The notes beneath the pieces are model-generated. The model was given only the letters and a program-made list of their open reading frames with translations. It had not been told where the DNA came from and did no database searches. DNA of 64,000 nucleotides, taken from positions 1,364,001 through 1,428,000 of the forward strand of contig NZ_CP087590.1 in NCBI RefSeq assembly GCF_015594925.2. Reading direction: 5' to 3'. Numbering within the stretch: the stretch's first letter is position 1; each line of letters opens with the position of its first letter. Below, piece after piece: positions 36,370-45,698 of this stretch. A program made the position numbers and the translations under genes. The DNA comes from Vibrio sp. VB16 (GTDB lineage: Bacteria; Pseudomonadota; Gammaproteobacteria; Enterobacterales; Vibrionaceae).

Positions 36370-37824
36370 TTATAACAATGGGCTAAACAGATAGAAAACA
36401 CGTTCGAGAAATCGGTATCGCATACTTCTTCCGTTCCATTGTGCTTTATCAACTCTGGTTGACAATGCTTTATAAGACTCCAATAGATCAACCATTTCCA
36501 ACGTGAAATCTCGATTATCTATCGCGAGCGTGAGCTCAAAATTAAGCCATAAACTGCGCATATCAATATTGACCGTACCGACCAAACAATAAAGGCCATC
36601 AACAACGACCGATTTCGTGTGCAGCAGTCCTCCATCAAATTCATATATCCTTACGCCAGCATCGAGCAATTCGTCGTAGTAGGCGCGAGAAGCCCACTGA
36701 ACCATAAGAGAATCGTTCTTTTTAGGGATGATGAGTTCCACGGTAACGCCTCGTTGGGCGGTCATGCGAAACTCTTCTAATAATTCATCACTAGGAACAA
36801 AATAGGGTGTTGTTATACTGACGGATTTCGTTGCCTGGTTTACCGCTAGGGTGAGTACTTGTTGAATCAGGTTTTCTGGCATCCCGGGTCCGGATGGTAC
36901 CACTTGAATTGGTAAAGCTTTGTCGTCGCTTGCAATAATACATTCTGGCAAGGTAGGCAGTTGTCTATCACCGGTTTCAACCTCCCAATCCCATGCGTGA
37001 ATAGCAGACAGAATATTAACCGTCGGTCCAGTAATACGGACCATCACATCTACCCATTGACCAATGCCCGCATTCTGTTTGAAAAAAGCAGGATCGACCA
37101 TATTCATAGAACCGGTATAGGCGACATTATCGTCGATCACGATAATCTTTCGGTGTTGTCGTAGGTCAAGACGTCTTAAAAAAAGACGCCAAGGGCTAAC
37201 ACCAAGTGCTTGGATCACCCGGATACCTTCTTGCTCCATCATCTGTATCCAATGACTCTTGAAGAAGCGATAACTGCCAGCGGAGTCAAGTAAGATTTGT
37301 ATTTCTACTCCCCTTTTTGCGGCTCGAATTAAGGCATTGCTTACCGCATCGACTAAACCGCCGTTGTGCCAAATGTAAAAAACGGCGCGGATGTGGTGGT
37401 TAGAGTTATCGATGTCTTTAATGATGGAACGAAGTATCTCATTCGGAAAACGTTGGAGTGATAAGGTATTGCCGCAGAGTGCTGGAATACTCATGCGGTG
37501 GTTGCATAAGTCATCTATCTTCGTGATCTGTGGGCTCATCAGTTCAGGTAAATGAGCTTGGCAGTCGTGTAACTGATCGAACCATTCCCCATAAGGTGTG
37601 AACATCTGTTTAGCTCTTTCCGCCCGCTTTTTTCCTAGATTTAGTTCGCCAAAAAGAAAATAACAGATTATGCCAAATACAGGGATGATATAGATAATCA
37701 TCAACCAAGCTAAAGAAACGCTCACCGCTCGTCTTTTCAGTACGACGCGCAGCGTTACACCGGCGACAAGAACCCAGTAAAAGCCAATACTTACGAGTGT
37801 CATTATGTGATAAAACTTTTCCAT
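36370..37824 (-). CDS. clsA: Cardiolipin synthase A
   Basis: ClsA joins two phosphatidylglycerol molecules to form cardiolipin at the inner membrane. The 484-residue protein has two N-terminal membrane helices (about 9-27 and 38-57), then two phospholipase D HKD motifs: HRKIIVID starting at His224 and HTKSVVVD starting at His402. These are almost the same positions as in E. coli ClsA (224 and 404). CGEDN-like GSMN and GTVNIDMRS follow each motif. Start: ACGAGG lies before the ATG. It is transcribed away from the NSS symporter gene, with a 440-base gap. Confidence 0.96.
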   Translation of the reverse strand: MEKFYHIMTLVSIGFYWVLVAGVTLRVVLKRRAVSVSLAWLMIIYIIPVFGIICYFLFGELNLGKKRAERAKQMFTPYGEWFDQLHDCQAHLPELMSPQITKIDDLCNHRMSIPALCGNTLSLQRFPNEILRSIIKDIDNSNHHIRAVFYIWHNGGLVDAVSNALIRAAKRGVEIQILLDSAGSYRFFKSHWIQMMEQEGIRVIQALGVSPWRLFLRRLDLRQHRKIIVIDDNVAYTGSMNMVDPAFFKQNAGIGQWVDVMVRITGPTVNILSAIHAWDWEVETGDRQLPTLPECIIASDDKALPIQVVPSGPGMPENLIQQVLTLAVNQATKSVSITTPYFVPSDELLEEFRMTAQRGVTVELIIPKKNDSLMVQWASRAYYDELLDAGVRIYEFDGGLLHTKSVVVDGLYCLVGTVNIDMRSLWLNFELTLAIDNRDFTLEMVDLLESYKALSTRVDKAQWNGRSMRYRFLERVFYLFSPLL

Positions 37825-38267
37825 CTAACCTCGTTGAAAAGAAGAATAGTTAACAAATTGATAATAAAGCCTTTTAAAAAATATTGTTGAGCTTAATTGT
37901 TAATTAGCGTCACAGGCTTGTTTATTTAATGCGCAGCCATCCTTCTAACAAACAGAATGGTACAGGCTAATAGGAGTTTAGTTGAGTATGCGGGCAATGG
38001 AATAACAGGAAATAGATAACAGTAGATAATCGGGCGGTTTGTTTACTTAATAGGAAGATAACGAGCAATTGTATAAAATAGCAACATTTGTTCGCGTAAA
38101 TGGCAGCTTAATCCACAATTTACACCAGAGGGTCTTCCAATTCTACTCGCAAACTGTTTTACTTGCCACGCTTGATGCATTGATAGTCTACGGGTCTGAC
38201 TGTTCAGATTTGTTTACACAATTTCTCTGTATTTTTACAGTACATAATTACATATTTGGTAAATACA
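37825..38267. other. 443-base divergent intergenic region, clsA to NSS symporter
   Basis: This is AT-rich DNA between divergent genes and must hold both promoters. I see a short palindrome CTGTATTTTTACAG at 38227-38240, about 30 bases before the symporter start, but no match to an 18-base TyrR box. The open frame starting with TTG at 38069 overlaps the symporter and is not credible. Confidence 0.5.
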
Positions 38268-39602
38268 ATGGCAACGAATTCTAGAGCCCAATTTTCGTCT
38301 AAATTTGGCTTCATAATGGCCGCAGCGGGTTCTGCTGTCGGTTTAGGAAATATTTGGGGATTCCCAACTCAGGCAGCGAGCAATGGTGGTGCTGTTTTTT
38401 TAATTGTCTATCTTTTGATGGTTTGCGTACTTGCATTCCCCATGTTAGTCGCAGAGTTAACCATAGGTCGGTATGGCCAATCTAACCCTATTGGTTCAAT
38501 TAAGGCGATTTGGCCAAATGGCAAAATAGGTGCTGCACTTCTAGGCTTAGCTGCGATGACGTGTGCGTCATTAATCCTTGCTTTTTACTCGATCGTTGCC
38601 GGCTGGTTGGTTGGTGGTTTTGCTGGTAGTGTTTTTGATTTGGTTGGATTGACAGCTGCGTCAGATTGGATAAATGGCTTCGGTTCAGCACGTAATCTAT
38701 TGCTGATGGTTGCCTTTATGGCATTAACTATGTATGTAGTAAGAAATGGTGTGGCAGACGGTATCGAACGTTGGTCTACTCGCCTGATGCCTATGTTGTT
38801 TACTCTGTTTACGGTTCTAATTATTTACATTTTGACTCAGGACGGCGCGTCTGAAGGCCTAAAAATGTATCTGATTCCTGATTTCTCGCACTTCACACCT
38901 AAGTTGCTAGTTAGCGCAATGGGGCAGGCATTCTTTTCTCTATCATTGGGAGTGGGCTCCATAATGGTTTATGGTTCATATCTTCAAAAAGATGTGAACA
39001 TTCCTAAAACTGCGGCACAAGTTGCGGCCATTGATACTGGCGTTGCCGTTGGTGCTGGTCTTCTCATACTACCAGCAATGTTTGTAGCTAAAGAGCACGG
39101 TGTACAGATATTCTCTGAATCGGGTGCGTTATTAAGCTCGGATACACTAGTATTTACTGTACTCCCTGCATTGTTCGATTCAATGGGTTCTGTTGGTCTA
39201 TTGGTTAGCTTGGTGTTTTTCTTGCTGATGATTATCGCTGCGCTTACGTCGTCCATCTCTTTACTCGAAGTTCCAGTTGCCTGTGCAATTGAAGAACTAA
39301 AGCAAAAACGCTCTACTGCTGTACTTTGGATTGGTGGTTTGATCACGGTATTCTCGGCAGTTATTGTATTTAATTTCGGCGCAATGTTCGGAACGGTTAT
39401 CGAAATATCGACGGTGTACGGTCAGCCAATATTGGGCCTTTGTTGGGCGCTATTAGTCGGTTGGGTTTGGAAGCGCGATAAAGTACTGCAAGAGATCAAA
39501 CAAGGCTTTCCAGAAGTAGAACAAGGATTGTTTTGGAAAATTTGGCCTTGGTATGTACGCGTCGTTTGTCCCGTCTTTATGCTTTTGGTCTTCTTCGCAT
39601 AA
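38268..39602 (+). CDS. Sodium-dependent NSS (SNF) family amino acid symporter
   Basis: This 444-residue membrane protein belongs to the neurotransmitter:sodium symporter family (LeuT-like). The first helix carries FGFIMAAAGSAVGLGNIWGFP, the unwound segment that binds sodium and substrate, followed by GGAVFLIVYLLMV (TM2). About eleven helices can be counted, as in bacterial members such as Tyt1 and LeuT. Substrate cannot be read from sequence; amino acids or related amines are usual. I use the ATG at 38268 (MATNSRAQFSS); an in-frame TTG at 38256 adds four residues and is less likely. A very strong palindromic terminator follows. Confidence 0.92.
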   Translation: MATNSRAQFSSKFGFIMAAAGSAVGLGNIWGFPTQAASNGGAVFLIVYLLMVCVLAFPMLVAELTIGRYGQSNPIGSIKAIWPNGKIGAALLGLAAMTCASLILAFYSIVAGWLVGGFAGSVFDLVGLTAASDWINGFGSARNLLLMVAFMALTMYVVRNGVADGIERWSTRLMPMLFTLFTVLIIYILTQDGASEGLKMYLIPDFSHFTPKLLVSAMGQAFFSLSLGVGSIMVYGSYLQKDVNIPKTAAQVAAIDTGVAVGAGLLILPAMFVAKEHGVQIFSESGALLSSDTLVFTVLPALFDSMGSVGLLVSLVFFLLMIIAALTSSISLLEVPVACAIEELKQKRSTAVLWIGGLITVFSAVIVFNFGAMFGTVIEISTVYGQPILGLCWALLVGWVWKRDKVLQEIKQGFPEVEQGLFWKIWPWYVRVVCPVFMLLVFFA

Positions 39603-39626
39603 AACCAAAAATCATCCAAGTTGTTC

Positions 39627-39654
39627 AAAGGCTCTGCAATTGCAGAGCCTTTTT
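39627..39654 (+). terminator. Terminator after the NSS symporter
   Basis: AAAGGCTCTGCA and TGCAGAGCCTTT form a fully palindromic stem around AT, followed by T residues; position 39627-39654. Confidence 0.9.
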
Positions 39655-39718
39655 GATCTCGCTACTCGCATTTTTCTATCAAAGCAGTTAATCTGCGCCA
39701 AAGTATGGAGTAACGATT

Positions 39719-40399
39719 ATGTTTGATATTCTTCAACTACAAGAAGACTTTATTGTAATAAACAAGTTTCACAATGTTAGCGTTCATAAAGATGACGGTG
39801 ACACTATGCTGCTGCAAGAAGTCGCAAAGGTAACCAAAGACAACCAGCTATACCTTGTTCATCGGCTAGACAAAATGACCTCAGGTATCTTGCTTTTGGC
39901 CAGAAATAAGCAGGCGGCTCGGGAGTTGTCGACCTTATTCGCGCAGCGAAGCATTGAAAAGTATTATGTTGCGATAGGTAGTAAAAAACCAAAGAAGAAG
40001 CAAGGCTTAATTAGCGGTGACATGGAACGTTCGCGTCGTTCAAGTTGGAAGCTTATCAACAGCAAAAATAATCCAGCAGTAACCCAATTTTTTTCCTTGG
40101 CTGGTGAAGCGGGTGAACGTATTTTTCTGTGTAAGCCTTATACTGGCAAAACGCACCAGATACGAGTTGCTTTAAAATCAGTTGGTTCTTCTATTGTGGG
40201 TGATCGGATATATAACCCGTCTTGCATTAGTGACCGAGGTTATTTACACGCATTTGCGATTCGGTTTAAGTTTCAAAATGAGATAGTTAGTCTAATTGCA
40301 CCACCCTCTATGGGTGAAAAATGGCAATCTACAGAAATGCTGATGGCATTGGAACAATGGGACACGCCTTGGGATCTGCCATGGCCAACGATTAAATAG
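39719..40399 (+). CDS. RluA-family RNA pseudouridine synthase (TIGR01621 type)
   Basis: The 226-residue protein lacks an S4 domain and has the RluA catalytic motif VHRLDKMTSGILLLA (Asp of HRLD is the nucleophile, near residue 46). KPYTGKTHQIRVAL and DRIYNPS follow in the usual order. This short S4-free form fits the TIGR01621 branch of RluA-like synthases, whose RNA target is not well established. The methyltransferase gene begins three bases after its stop, so the two are almost certainly translated together. Confidence 0.88.
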   Translation: MFDILQLQEDFIVINKFHNVSVHKDDGDTMLLQEVAKVTKDNQLYLVHRLDKMTSGILLLARNKQAARELSTLFAQRSIEKYYVAIGSKKPKKKQGLISGDMERSRRSSWKLINSKNNPAVTQFFSLAGEAGERIFLCKPYTGKTHQIRVALKSVGSSIVGDRIYNPSCISDRGYLHAFAIRFKFQNEIVSLIAPPSMGEKWQSTEMLMALEQWDTPWDLPWPTIK

Positions 40400-40402
40400 A
40401 TT

Positions 40403-41335
40403 ATGAATAAAGAAAATTTAAATCAGTTTTTTGTACACCTTTCAGACGAAATTGCGACGGCGCCTAATGAAGTCCGCCGCCTATTTCATGGGCGAGGAAG
40501 GAAATGGCAAGGGTTAGAACAACTCACTTGTGATTGGTTGCAGGGTCAACTTATCGTCAGTTTATTTAAAGAAGTCGACCAAGAGTTTCTGGATAGCTTA
40601 CGAAAGGGTTTATTACTTTTTTCTCAGCAAAGCCTTTGGGAAGAAAAAAAGGGGACGGCAATTTTACTTCAACATCGATATCAAAATGGTGCCCCTGCTG
40701 AGGTAATTTTAGGTCATTTAGAGGTTCACCCCGTAGTAGTAGAAAGTGGCCTTAGATTCAAGCTCGATCTTGGTAGAAATCAAAACTCTGGCTTATTTCT
40801 AGACATGCGATATGGTCGAAATTGGGTTCAACAAAACGCGAAAGAAAAACGCATCCTTAACCTCTTTGCGTACACCTGTGGTTTTTCTGTCGCAGCGATT
40901 GAAGGCGGTGCTGAAAAAGTGGTGAATGTTGATATGGCTAAAGCGTCCTTGAGTAAAGGGCGAGATAATCATAGGCTCAATAACCATGATTTGAGCAAGG
41001 TGAGTTTCTTAGCCCACGATATTTTTAAATCCTGGGGCAAGATCCGTAAAAATGGCCCTTATGACCTGATTGTCATTGACCCACCTTCATTTCAAAAAGG
41101 AAGCTTTGCTCTTACCAAAGACTATAAAAAAATCTTGAGAAGACTACCAGAATTGCTTGCTGATAACGGTGAAGTATTAGCCTGCGTGAACTCACCGTCT
41201 GTAACGCCAGAATTTTTGATAGAGAGCATGAATGAAGAAGCGCCTCAATTTGAGTTTATAGAGCGCTTAGAAAACCCACCTGAATTTTCTGATGTGGATG
41301 AACTATCCAGTTTAAAAGCACTGCTATTCAAATAG
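40403..41335 (+). CDS. Class I SAM-dependent methyltransferase (RlmI/RlmK-like)
   Basis: The 310-residue protein has a C-terminal Rossmann methyltransferase domain: NLFAYTCGFSVAAIEGGA is the SAM loop (near residue 152), NVDMAKASLSKGRDNHRLN the second strand, and DLIVIDPPSFQKGSF the catalytic DPPSF-type motif near 225. This is the PF10672 family that includes the 23S rRNA methyltransferases RlmI and RlmK. The N-terminal ~110 residues are not a recognisable PUA domain. The target is therefore probably RNA, but the exact nucleotide is not known. It is tightly coupled to the pseudouridine synthase gene, which suggests a shared RNA substrate. Confidence 0.82.
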   Translation: MNKENLNQFFVHLSDEIATAPNEVRRLFHGRGRKWQGLEQLTCDWLQGQLIVSLFKEVDQEFLDSLRKGLLLFSQQSLWEEKKGTAILLQHRYQNGAPAEVILGHLEVHPVVVESGLRFKLDLGRNQNSGLFLDMRYGRNWVQQNAKEKRILNLFAYTCGFSVAAIEGGAEKVVNVDMAKASLSKGRDNHRLNNHDLSKVSFLAHDIFKSWGKIRKNGPYDLIVIDPPSFQKGSFALTKDYKKILRRLPELLADNGEVLACVNSPSVTPEFLIESMNEEAPQFEFIERLENPPEFSDVDELSSLKALLFK

Positions 41336-41394
41336 AGAACAGAATGATATTGGGTTTATTAAGTTGAAAATTTTTAAAAAAATAGAGAGTTAAA

Positions 41395-42618
41395 ATGAAT
41401 AAAGTACTAGATAGATTCTTGCATTATGTTGCATTTGATACCCAGTCCAATGGCGATAACAGTGCTTGTCCAAGTACCCCAGGACAGTTGGTGCTAGCGG
41501 AACAGATCAAGCTAGAGATGGAGCAGATAGGTTTAGAGAGTGTCACCTTAGATAGCCACGGTTACTTAATGGCGTCATTGTCCTCGAATGTTAGCCATGA
41601 TGTGGCCCCTATTGGGTTTATCGCACACATGGATACGGCGCCTGATGAATCTGGTAAAGATGTAAAACCACAGCTAATTAAAAATTATCAGGGTGGTGAT
41701 ATAAAACTAGGAACCAGCGATGAAAAACTTTCACCGGCACAATACCCAGACATGGAAAACCTTATTGGTCATGACTTTGTTACTACTGATGGCACGACAT
41801 TATTAGGCGCTGATAACAAAGCTGGTATAGCTGAAATTCTTACAGCGATGGAAGTATTGATAAACCACCCTGAGATCAAACATGGTGATATTAAAATTGG
41901 TTTCACCCCAGATGAAGAGATAGGCCGTGGTGCTAATCTCTTCGATGTAGAGAAATTTGGAGCCAAATGGGCTTATACCATTGACGGTGGATACATTGGC
42001 GAACTTGAGTATGAAAACTTTAACGCCAGCACTGCGAATGTTATTTGTCACGGTGTGAGCGTGCACCCAGGAACAGCAAAAGACAAACTGGTTAACTCTA
42101 TGAACATCGCGGCTCAGTTCCAAATGAGTATGCCAGCGGATGAGACTCCGGAATGCACAGATGGATATGACGGCTTCTATCATTTAGGTTCGATCAAATC
42201 TAGCATCGCGCGTACCGAGTTAAAATATATTGTAAGAGACTTTGACCGAGCTGGTTTAGAGTCGCGTAAAGCGTACATAAAATCTAAAGTAGAGCAATTG
42301 AATGACGCCTTGCCGAAAGGTCGCGTATCCCTAGAGTTAGTGGATAGTTACTTTAATATGAAGGAGATGGTAGAGCCTCATCCTCATATTATTGATATTG
42401 CCAAGCAGTCGATGATCGATTGCGATGTTGTCCCTCATATATGTCCTATTAGAGGTGGTACCGATGGTGCCCGTCTCTCTTTTATGGGCCTGCCTTGTCC
42501 AAATGTCTTCACTGGTGGTTATAACTTCCACGGAATTCATGAGTTCGTCACCGTGCAAGGCATGAATAAGGCTGTCGAAGTTATTGTTAAAATTGCAGAA
42601 AATACTGCAAAAAAATAG
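41395..42618 (+). CDS. pepT: Peptidase T (tripeptidase)
   Basis: PepT releases the N-terminal residue from tripeptides in the cytoplasm; it is a di-zinc M20 enzyme. The 407-residue protein shows the family series of metal-site motifs: GFIAHMDTAPD (His and catalytic Asp), TLLGADNKAGIA (bridging Asp), GFTPDEEIGRGA (catalytic and ligand Glu), YTIDGG and NFHGIHEFV (final His). E. coli PepT has 408 residues. AGAGAG lies before the ATG. It is probably a single unit that ends near the long imperfect hairpin at 42650-42722. Confidence 0.97.
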   Translation: MNKVLDRFLHYVAFDTQSNGDNSACPSTPGQLVLAEQIKLEMEQIGLESVTLDSHGYLMASLSSNVSHDVAPIGFIAHMDTAPDESGKDVKPQLIKNYQGGDIKLGTSDEKLSPAQYPDMENLIGHDFVTTDGTTLLGADNKAGIAEILTAMEVLINHPEIKHGDIKIGFTPDEEIGRGANLFDVEKFGAKWAYTIDGGYIGELEYENFNASTANVICHGVSVHPGTAKDKLVNSMNIAAQFQMSMPADETPECTDGYDGFYHLGSIKSSIARTELKYIVRDFDRAGLESRKAYIKSKVEQLNDALPKGRVSLELVDSYFNMKEMVEPHPHIIDIAKQSMIDCDVVPHICPIRGGTDGARLSFMGLPCPNVFTGGYNFHGIHEFVTVQGMNKAVEVIVKIAENTAKK

Positions 42619-42649
42619 TGTTAAACGCCCCGTAGGTTCTTATATAAAT

Positions 42650-42722
42650 AGAATACTGTTCGGTTAACGTCATCTAAATTTGTCATCCTGACGAAGTATT
42701 TAGCTCTAATCGAACAGCATTA
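42650..42722. repeat. Long imperfect hairpin between pepT and ynjF
   Basis: Outer arms around CTGTTCG (42656-42662) and CGAACAG (42711-42717) extend to about 15 bases with two mismatches. Inner arms CTAAAT and ATTTAG, then TTGTCA and TGACGAA around a short loop, continue the pairing. The whole ~70-base stretch can fold on itself. It may be a shared 3' end element for the convergent genes or one copy of a dispersed palindromic repeat. Confidence 0.5.
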
Positions 42723-42773
42723 CACATAAATAGGGATTTACGAGGTAGTAGAAACGGTCGTTTGGTCAAAACC

Positions 42774-43400
42774 TCAGGACTCAAGACCTTCGTGTCTTTT
42801 CAGTGTGGTATATCCAGCCCAAATTCGGTTTGTGGTGGTAATCCAACAGAGTGTGCCAAATACATACGCTATTTGAGCAAAGTAATCTGGGAATAGACAA
42901 AAAATCACAAAGCATGCGATGGTTTCGGTACCTTCTGTTAGTCCCGCCATGTAATAAAGAGATTTGTTTTTGTAAACTGGATTTTCTATATCTCTTTTTC
43001 CTGCCATTACGGCGAATGCGAGAAAACTCGACCCTGTCCCAATAAATGAAAAGATAAGAAATGCACCTGCGATTGCGTTTTGTTCTGCGTTAGCTAATAC
43101 AAACCCAAAGGGGACAAGCGAGTAAAACAGGAAATCTAAGCTGATATCTAAGAAACCACCGGAATCACTAATGCCTTGGATTCGAGCAAGTGCACCATCT
43201 AATCCATCACAAAGACGATTCAAAATCACGAAAACTAGCGCAAGATCGTATTGCTGAAATATAAGACTAGGTAAGACCAAACAACCTAACATAAATCCAA
43301 ATAGAGTGGTTTGGTCTGCAGTAACATTAAACTTGTGTAGCCCTTTGGCGGTTAGTTCCAATGGCATTTTTAAAATCTTGATACTGAATCTATCTAACAT
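42774..43400 (-). CDS. ynjF: CDP-alcohol phosphatidyltransferase family protein YnjF
   Basis: The CDP-alcohol phosphotransferase motif is complete: CDGLDGALARIQGISDSGGFLDISLD, read here as DxxDGxxAR, eight residues, GxxxDxxxD. The protein has about six hydrophobic segments, typical of enzymes that move a phospho-alcohol from CDP to an acceptor in the membrane. I place the start at 43400 (MLDRFSIKIL), two bases after the ynjD stop and preceded by GGAG; the frame is open to 43430 but would then overlap ynjD. In E. coli ynjF also ends the ynj operon. The natural substrate is unknown, and ynjE is not present here. Confidence 0.85.
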   Translation of the reverse strand: MLDRFSIKILKMPLELTAKGLHKFNVTADQTTLFGFMLGCLVLPSLIFQQYDLALVFVILNRLCDGLDGALARIQGISDSGGFLDISLDFLFYSLVPFGFVLANAEQNAIAGAFLIFSFIGTGSSFLAFAVMAGKRDIENPVYKNKSLYYMAGLTEGTETIACFVIFCLFPDYFAQIAYVFGTLCWITTTNRIWAGYTTLKRHEGLES

Positions 43401-43402
43401 GC

Positions 43403-44041
43403 TTATTGACTCCAGGGCCAGCGTAAACACTGACTATTTGATGGTACATCCGATTCGTCATGGGTAACGAGTAGGGCAGGTACCTTCGCACGAGCAAGCT
43501 GTTCAAACACCCAATCTCGAAATTGCTCTCTAAGCTCTTTATCTAATTTACTAAATGGTTCATCCAGCAAAACGAGCTTCGGTTTTGCAAGTAGCATGCG
43601 AACGAGACTTATCCTTGCTCTCTGTCCGCCAGAGATTTGTTGTGGCATTGAGTTTGCCAGTGAAAATAATCCAACATTTTCAAGCGCGGCGTAAGCCTGC
43701 TGGCGTCTATTTTCTGACTTTACTGAGTTTGGCAAAGCAAAAGCAAGGTTTTCCCAAACGGAGAGGTGAGGGAATAGTAGATCGTCTTGAAAGAGAATAC
43801 CGACCTCTCTTTGATGAGCAGGGAGTTTGCTGATACAAATGCCATTTAGTGTGAGGTTGCCATCGAAAGAAAACTCTTCGGTTAGGTGACCGGCTATCAT
43901 ATTCAGTAGAGTCGACTTACCACATCCACTTGGACCCATAAGAGTTAATACTTCACCGGGTTTTACTTCTATGTTTAAGGGGGTAAATAGAGCCACCTTA
44001 TTTCTGTTAGAGATGGTGAGGTTTTTTAGACAAAGGCTCAT
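43403..44041 (-). CDS. ynjD: ABC transporter ATP-binding protein YnjD
   Basis: This 212-residue ATPase has Walker A GPSGCGKST near residue 36, a FQDDLLFPHLSV Q-loop, the signature QISGGQRARI and Walker B LVLLDEPFSKLD, with His in VTHDESD as the switch. It has the size and LFPHLSV motif of the polyamine/thiamine/iron importer group (PotA, ThiQ, FbpC) without their C-terminal regulatory domain. It overlaps ynjC by 35 bases and is followed directly by ynjF. It energises the YnjC permease. Confidence 0.88.
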   Translation of the reverse strand: MSLCLKNLTISNRNKVALFTPLNIEVKPGEVLTLMGPSGCGKSTLLNMIAGHLTEEFSFDGNLTLNGICISKLPAHQREVGILFQDDLLFPHLSVWENLAFALPNSVKSENRRQQAYAALENVGLFSLANSMPQQISGGQRARISLVRMLLAKPKLVLLDEPFSKLDKELREQFRDWVFEQLARAKVPALLVTHDESDVPSNSQCLRWPWSQ

Positions 44042-45692
44042 TAAATATACGTTTCCTAATTGGTGTTAGCCCCTTTCTTTGAAGGCGGTTGAGTACGAAT
44101 GCACAAGTGAAAAATAGTAGTGGTAATATAGCTTGCCACAGCGCATAGATCGCCATGACTCGTCTATCTGACCCGCTTGATAGAGCAACAGCTTCCGTTG
44201 TTATCGTAATTACTCGTCCCGAACCGAGCATCAATGTAGGTAGATATTGGGCTAGACTGACACCAGCACCAACAGCCCACGCAAAACTTATTGCAGGAAA
44301 TAATATGGGCATTTTAACTTTAAACCAAACCTGCCAAGGTGTCTTCCCTAGGCTCAACGCGGTTTGGCTATAGCCGTCATTATAGCTGCGCCACGGACCA
44401 TCTAATGCGAGATAAACGTACGGGAAAGCAAAAAATATGTGCGACCAGACGACCCAAAATAGTGGCATACTCACATTGATATACAAGGTAGAGACTTGAA
44501 GCCCGAATAGTAGCGATAGCTGAGGTACTAGCATAGGCGTTGCTATAATGAGATTGGGAATGCGTAGTCGATATCTTTTTTTATATTCGTGCGCGATTAA
44601 TGCAAATACCAACGCCAAAGAAGCCGATACCAATGCAATAAAAAGACTGGTATTTATTGTTGCAATCACACTATCCCATTCTTGTTGCCAAAAACGGTGA
44701 CTAAATTGAGACGGAAGAAGATCGGGGAAACGCCATCGTTGGGCAACAGACCATAGAAGCGTGATCGGCAGTATCAGTATATTAATCAACACAACTACTA
44801 AAAATAATGTCATACCGCGCAATTGAAAACCAGCCCTACCGGAAATCTGCCATGTTCGTCGTTTCCGCACGATTAGATGCTCTAACCACTTTGTCAAAAG
44901 AATTAAAACGGTGCAAACAATAAACAAAATGACCGCACCTGCAGCGGCTCTAGGGAAAAGCGATAAATCGGGATCTGAGAACCACTGCCAAACCAATACC
45001 GCGAATGTAGGGGGATTCGTTGGACCCAAAATTAAACTCATATCTACCACTGAGGCACTGTAGGCGATAATAGCCAAAAGAGAAAAACGAATTTTAGTTA
45101 ACCACTGAGGTAATACACACTTCCACCAGAACTGGGCTTGAGAGTAACCTAAACTGGTTGCAACCTTATAGGATTCTTCCAGCTTTAACTGCTGAGTAAT
45201 TGGGATACTCATTAACAATAAGAAAGGCAGTTCTTTTAGCGCTAAAGCGAGAGCTAACCCTATACCATTTTGGTCATTAACGAGGTAAGAAAAATCGCTA
45301 TTGCCCAGTATAGGTGACAGAATTCGAGCGGCTAACCCTGTCGGCGAGAATAAGAACGCAAAACCAATAGCAAAAGCTATATGAGGAACCGCAAGCAGAG
45401 GGGCCAAGCTACTCGTTACCCACTTCCAAGCGCGCGTATTCCAAGTTGTTTGTAATACGGCAAAGGTTATAAAGCAGGCTAGATAACTACTGGTTAAAGA
45501 GGTGAATACCGTGAGGTATAGGGACCGTGTTACACCACTCCATGCGAATACGTCTGCAAACCCTTTCAAAGAGACTTCAGAGAGCCCGAGCGAAGGAATA
45601 TAGCTAAGTGCAGACAGAACGACTCCCAACACACCAGGTATGATGGGAGCAATACAGATAAGAATCACAAAGCTATAGAATAGGCGTAACAT
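44007..45692 (-). CDS. ynjC: ABC transporter two-domain permease YnjC
   Basis: The 561-residue permease has two homologous halves of about six helices each, as in ThiP and FbpB. Each half carries an EAA-type loop: SYKVATSLGYSQAQFWWKCVLP near residue 180 and SQTALSLGKTPWQVWFKVKMP near 465. The fusion of both permease halves in one chain is normal for this family. E. coli YnjC is somewhat shorter (511). It lies between the binding protein and the ATPase genes, with 6 bases after ynjB. Confidence 0.88.
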   Translation of the reverse strand: MLRLFYSFVILICIAPIIPGVLGVVLSALSYIPSLGLSEVSLKGFADVFAWSGVTRSLYLTVFTSLTSSYLACFITFAVLQTTWNTRAWKWVTSSLAPLLAVPHIAFAIGFAFLFSPTGLAARILSPILGNSDFSYLVNDQNGIGLALALALKELPFLLLMSIPITQQLKLEESYKVATSLGYSQAQFWWKCVLPQWLTKIRFSLLAIIAYSASVVDMSLILGPTNPPTFAVLVWQWFSDPDLSLFPRAAAGAVILFIVCTVLILLTKWLEHLIVRKRRTWQISGRAGFQLRGMTLFLVVVLINILILPITLLWSVAQRWRFPDLLPSQFSHRFWQQEWDSVIATINTSLFIALVSASLALVFALIAHEYKKRYRLRIPNLIIATPMLVPQLSLLFGLQVSTLYINVSMPLFWVVWSHIFFAFPYVYLALDGPWRSYNDGYSQTALSLGKTPWQVWFKVKMPILFPAISFAWAVGAGVSLAQYLPTLMLGSGRVITITTEAVALSSGSDRRVMAIYALWQAILPLLFFTCAFVLNRLQRKGLTPIRKRIFNEPLSKKPHHL

Positions 45693-45698
45693 AATCAG

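Noticed and set aside
38200..38267. TyrR box upstream of the NSS symporter
   Set aside because: The palindrome CTGTATTTTTACAG is too short to match the 18-base TGTAAA-N6-TTTACA pattern.
38069..38284. 71-residue frame before the NSS symporter
   Set aside because: Starts with TTG, overlaps the symporter start, and has no protein-like motif.
42650..42722. Integron attC site
   Set aside because: The hairpin lacks the GTTRRRY and RYYYAAC end boxes and there is no integrase or cassette nearby.
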